From contig NZ_AHIL01000044.1 of assembly GCF_000241525.1 (NCBI RefSeq), positions 1-64,000 on the forward strand: 64,000 bases of DNA, written 5' to 3'. Of the stretch, positions 62,451 through 64,000 are shown one piece after another. A program made the translations under genes and the position numbers. The notes beneath the pieces were generated by a model. The model was not told the origin of the DNA, made no database searches, and saw only the letters and a list, made by a program, of their open reading frames with translations. Origin of the DNA: Comamonas testosteroni ATCC 11996. GTDB lineage: Bacteria; Pseudomonadota; Gammaproteobacteria; Burkholderiales; Burkholderiaceae_C. How positions within the stretch are numbered: the first letter of the stretch is position 1; each line of letters starts with the position of its first letter.

Positions 62451-63094
62451 GCCAGCTCGCCCCCGTAAGCACCCTCGACCTGGATCTGGCACAAATCAAT
62501 GCCGAACTGGGCCGCGACGCCCAGGCGCTGGTGAACTGGGCTGTGGGCCTGGATCAGCCCACCATAGTCACCACCAACTTCCGCCCCTTCGAGGCGGTGA
62601 TCCTGCACATGGTCACGCGCGCCAACCCCGACGTGCCCGTGGTCTGGATGGACAACGGCTACAACACCGAAGCCACCTATCAATTTGCCGATGCGGTGAC
62701 CAAGCAGCTTGGGCTCAACCTCAAGATCTACCTGCCGCTGCGCTCACGCGCCCACCGCGAGGCCGTGGAAGGCGCCACGCCAGCGCTGGACGATCCGCGC
62801 CATGCGGCCTTCACGGAAGAAGTGAAGCTGGAGCCTTTTGCCCGCGCCCTGCGCGAAACCGCACCCAAGGTCTGGTTCACCGCCCTGCGCGCCACCGACA
62901 CCGCCGTGCGTGCGCAGATGGAGTCCGTTAGCATCAATCCCGACGGTCTGATCAAGGTTGCACCTTTGCTGCACTGGTCGTCCAAGGAGCTGTACGAATA
63001 CTGCGAGAAGCACGGCCTGCCCAACAACTTTGACTATGTGGATCCGACCAAGGGTGAAGACAACCGCGAATGCGGACTTCATTTGAGTCACTGA
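62447..63094 (+). CDS. cysH: Phosphoadenylyl-sulfate (PAPS/APS) reductase
   Basis: A 215-residue PP-loop reductase that turns activated sulfate into sulfite using thioredoxin. The core shows TTNFRPFEAVILHMVTRANP, VVWMDNGYNTEATYQFADAV and the C-terminal ECGLHLSH with the catalytic Cys. The Cys-Cys and Cys-x2-Cys iron-sulfur ligands of APS reductases are absent: the matching segment reads EEVKLEPFARALRE. By that criterion it is a PAPS-type enzyme, which would need a CysC kinase outside the window. The otherwise DUF934-linked operon type often carries the APS form, so this is worth noting. It overlaps the DUF934 gene by four bases. Confidence 0.9.
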   Translation: MSQLAPVSTLDLDLAQINAELGRDAQALVNWAVGLDQPTIVTTNFRPFEAVILHMVTRANPDVPVVWMDNGYNTEATYQFADAVTKQLGLNLKIYLPLRSRAHREAVEGATPALDDPRHAAFTEEVKLEPFARALRETAPKVWFTALRATDTAVRAQMESVSINPDGLIKVAPLLHWSSKELYEYCEKHGLPNNFDYVDPTKGEDNRECGLHLSH

Positions 63095-63098
63095 CGTG

Positions 63099-63188
63099 CT
63101 CCCCCTGAGCCGCTTTGCGGCTTCCCCTCTCTCTTCGGGAGGGGGACGGCAGCCTCGCCGCAAGGCGGCTCTTGCTTGCTGCCCCTGG
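63099..63188. repeat. Dispersed intergenic hairpin repeat, copy 2
   Basis: CTCCCCCTGAGCCGCTTTGC begins the unit; the same order of elements as at 56469-56562: mini-dyad GCCGC-TTT-GCGGC, stem CCCCTC with GAGGGG, then GGCAGCC and CGGCTCTTGC. It sits between cysH and cysD. Confidence 0.7.
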
Positions 63189-63284
63189 AATTGCAGCGCG
63201 CCCGTTTTGTAAGCCGTCGATTTAAAAAGATAGCTGATAGCCCAATATCTATAAGCGCTACAGCATTATTTGATTGGATAAAAA

Positions 63285-64000
63285 ATGAACGCTCGTGTGG
63301 ATACTTCCGTGTTGAGCCATCTCAGCAACCGCCACCTGGATGCACTGGAAGAAGAAACCATTTTCATCCTGCGCGAAGTGGCCGCGACTTTTGAACGCCC
63401 CACCCTGCTGTTTTCGGGCGGCAAGGATTCGCTGGTCATGCTGCGCTGCGCCGAAAAGGCCTTCGGCGCGGGCCGCATTCCCTATCCCTTGCTGATGATC
63501 GACACCGGCCACAACTTCCCCGAAGTGACCGATTTCCGTGACCAGCGAGCCAAGGAACTGGGTGCCGAGCTGATCGTGCGCAGCGTGGAAGACTCCATGG
63601 CGCGCGGCACTGTGCGTCTGGCACACCCCGGCGAATCGCGCAATGTGCACCAGTCGGTGACGCTGCTGGAGGCGATTGACGAGTTCCGCTTCGACGCCCT
63701 GATCGGAGGCGCGCGCCGCGACGAGGAAAAGGCCCGCGCCAAGGAGCGCATCTTCAGCCACCGCGACAGCTTCGGCCAGTGGCAGCCCAAGGCTCAGCGG
63801 CCCGAGCTGTGGACGCTGTTCAACACCCGCATTGCACAGGGCGAGCATTTCCGCGTCTTCCCCATCAGCAACTGGACCGAGCTGGACGTGTGGCAGTACA
63901 TCGCCCGTGAAAACATCGCCCTGCCATCGATCTACTACACCCACAAGCGCGATGTGGTGGAGCGCAAGGGCCTGCTGGTGCCCGTGACCGAACTGACCCC
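63285..64000 (+). CDS. cysD: Sulfate adenylyltransferase subunit 2, 5' part
   Basis: The gene runs off the right edge after 238 codons (the family length is about 300). It is the catalytic subunit of ATP sulfurylase, which makes APS from sulfate and ATP with the GTPase CysN. Visible marks are HLDALEEETIFILREVAATF, the PP-loop LLFSGGKDSLVMLR, MIDTGHNFPEVTDFRD, and GGARRDEEKARAKERIFSHR. It is the fourth gene of the cys operon, but the 190-base gap after cysH, which contains the dispersed repeat and an AT-rich stretch, could hold a separate promoter. cysN is expected next, outside the window. Confidence 0.95.
   Translation, partial: MNARVDTSVLSHLSNRHLDALEEETIFILREVAATFERPTLLFSGGKDSLVMLRCAEKAFGAGRIPYPLLMIDTGHNFPEVTDFRDQRAKELGAELIVRSVEDSMARGTVRLAHPGESRNVHQSVTLLEAIDEFRFDALIGGARRDEEKARAKERIFSHRDSFGQWQPKAQRPELWTLFNTRIAQGEHFRVFPISNWTELDVWQYIARENIALPSIYYTHKRDVVERKGLLVPVTELT

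Noticed and set aside
60126..62492. A 788-codon open frame on the minus strand opposite cysI and the DUF934 gene.
   Set aside because: Antisense of conserved, high-GC sulfite reductase; composition is His/Gly/Ala-rich and no domain is recognisable.

Overview
The window looks like chromosomal DNA of a high-GC betaproteobacterium of the Comamonadaceae, most like Comamonas. The signs are a meta-cleavage aldolase tail, large sulfonate-scavenging gene sets, a cysI-DUF934-cysH-cysD assimilation operon, Gram-negative porins, and lineage-style dispersed intergenic hairpins. The genus is inferred from gene content and protein style, not from a marker gene.

Layout. 1-2177: end of an aromatic or steroid meta-cleavage operon (acetaldehyde dehydrogenase tail, 4-hydroxy-2-oxovalerate aldolase, a Phenol_MetA_deg-type outer-membrane protein). 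2835-4534: divergent AraC regulator and TauE/SafE permease. 4535-5040: decayed mobile DNA with an internally deleted tyrosine recombinase. 5207-8125: a type Va autotransporter. 8571-9296: a cREC receiver protein and a small, possibly frameshifted gene. 9517-11467: a ketoacyl-ACP synthase divergent from a TetR regulator, with two matching palindromes between them. 11689-17908: phytase-like lipoprotein, porin, FAD monooxygenase with divergent LysR, and a VOC protein.

18425-32650 is an organosulfur scavenging island. It holds three sulfonate-type periplasmic binding proteins, one ABC permease and ATPase, two flavin-dependent (LLM) monooxygenases, an acyl-CoA-dehydrogenase-like flavoprotein, a class II aldolase, a 2-hydroxyacid dehydrogenase, a membrane cytochrome c, a thiol dioxygenase and a four-domain rhodanese. 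Three of its transcription units share a GTTTTTCTTC element directly upstream of a plausible sigma-70 promoter, so they are probably co-regulated by sulfur starvation (CysB/SsuR type). The assimilatory operon at 60255-64000 would take the released sulfite onward.

33208-41088 is accessory DNA: small orphan genes, IS30 and IS5 remnants, a three-gene secreted-protein cassette facing an orphan NarL-type regulator across an AT-rich spacer, an AlpA-like regulator running into a split deoxyribosyltransferase-like gene, and an orphan immunity gene. 40798-55122 is a contact-dependent inhibition locus in the order cdiB-cdiA-cdiI on the minus strand. CdiA is about 4090 residues, contains five exactly equal 191-residue repeats, and ends in an AT-rich toxin region that I do not recognise. 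It is followed by an overlapping gene for a small membrane immunity protein.

55524-63094 returns to core genome: a tandem glycine riboswitch ahead of a TRIC/UPF0126 membrane protein, mnmC, a CorC/HlyC-type membrane protein, and the cys operon, whose cysD runs off the right edge. I saw no rRNA, tRNA or CRISPR array.
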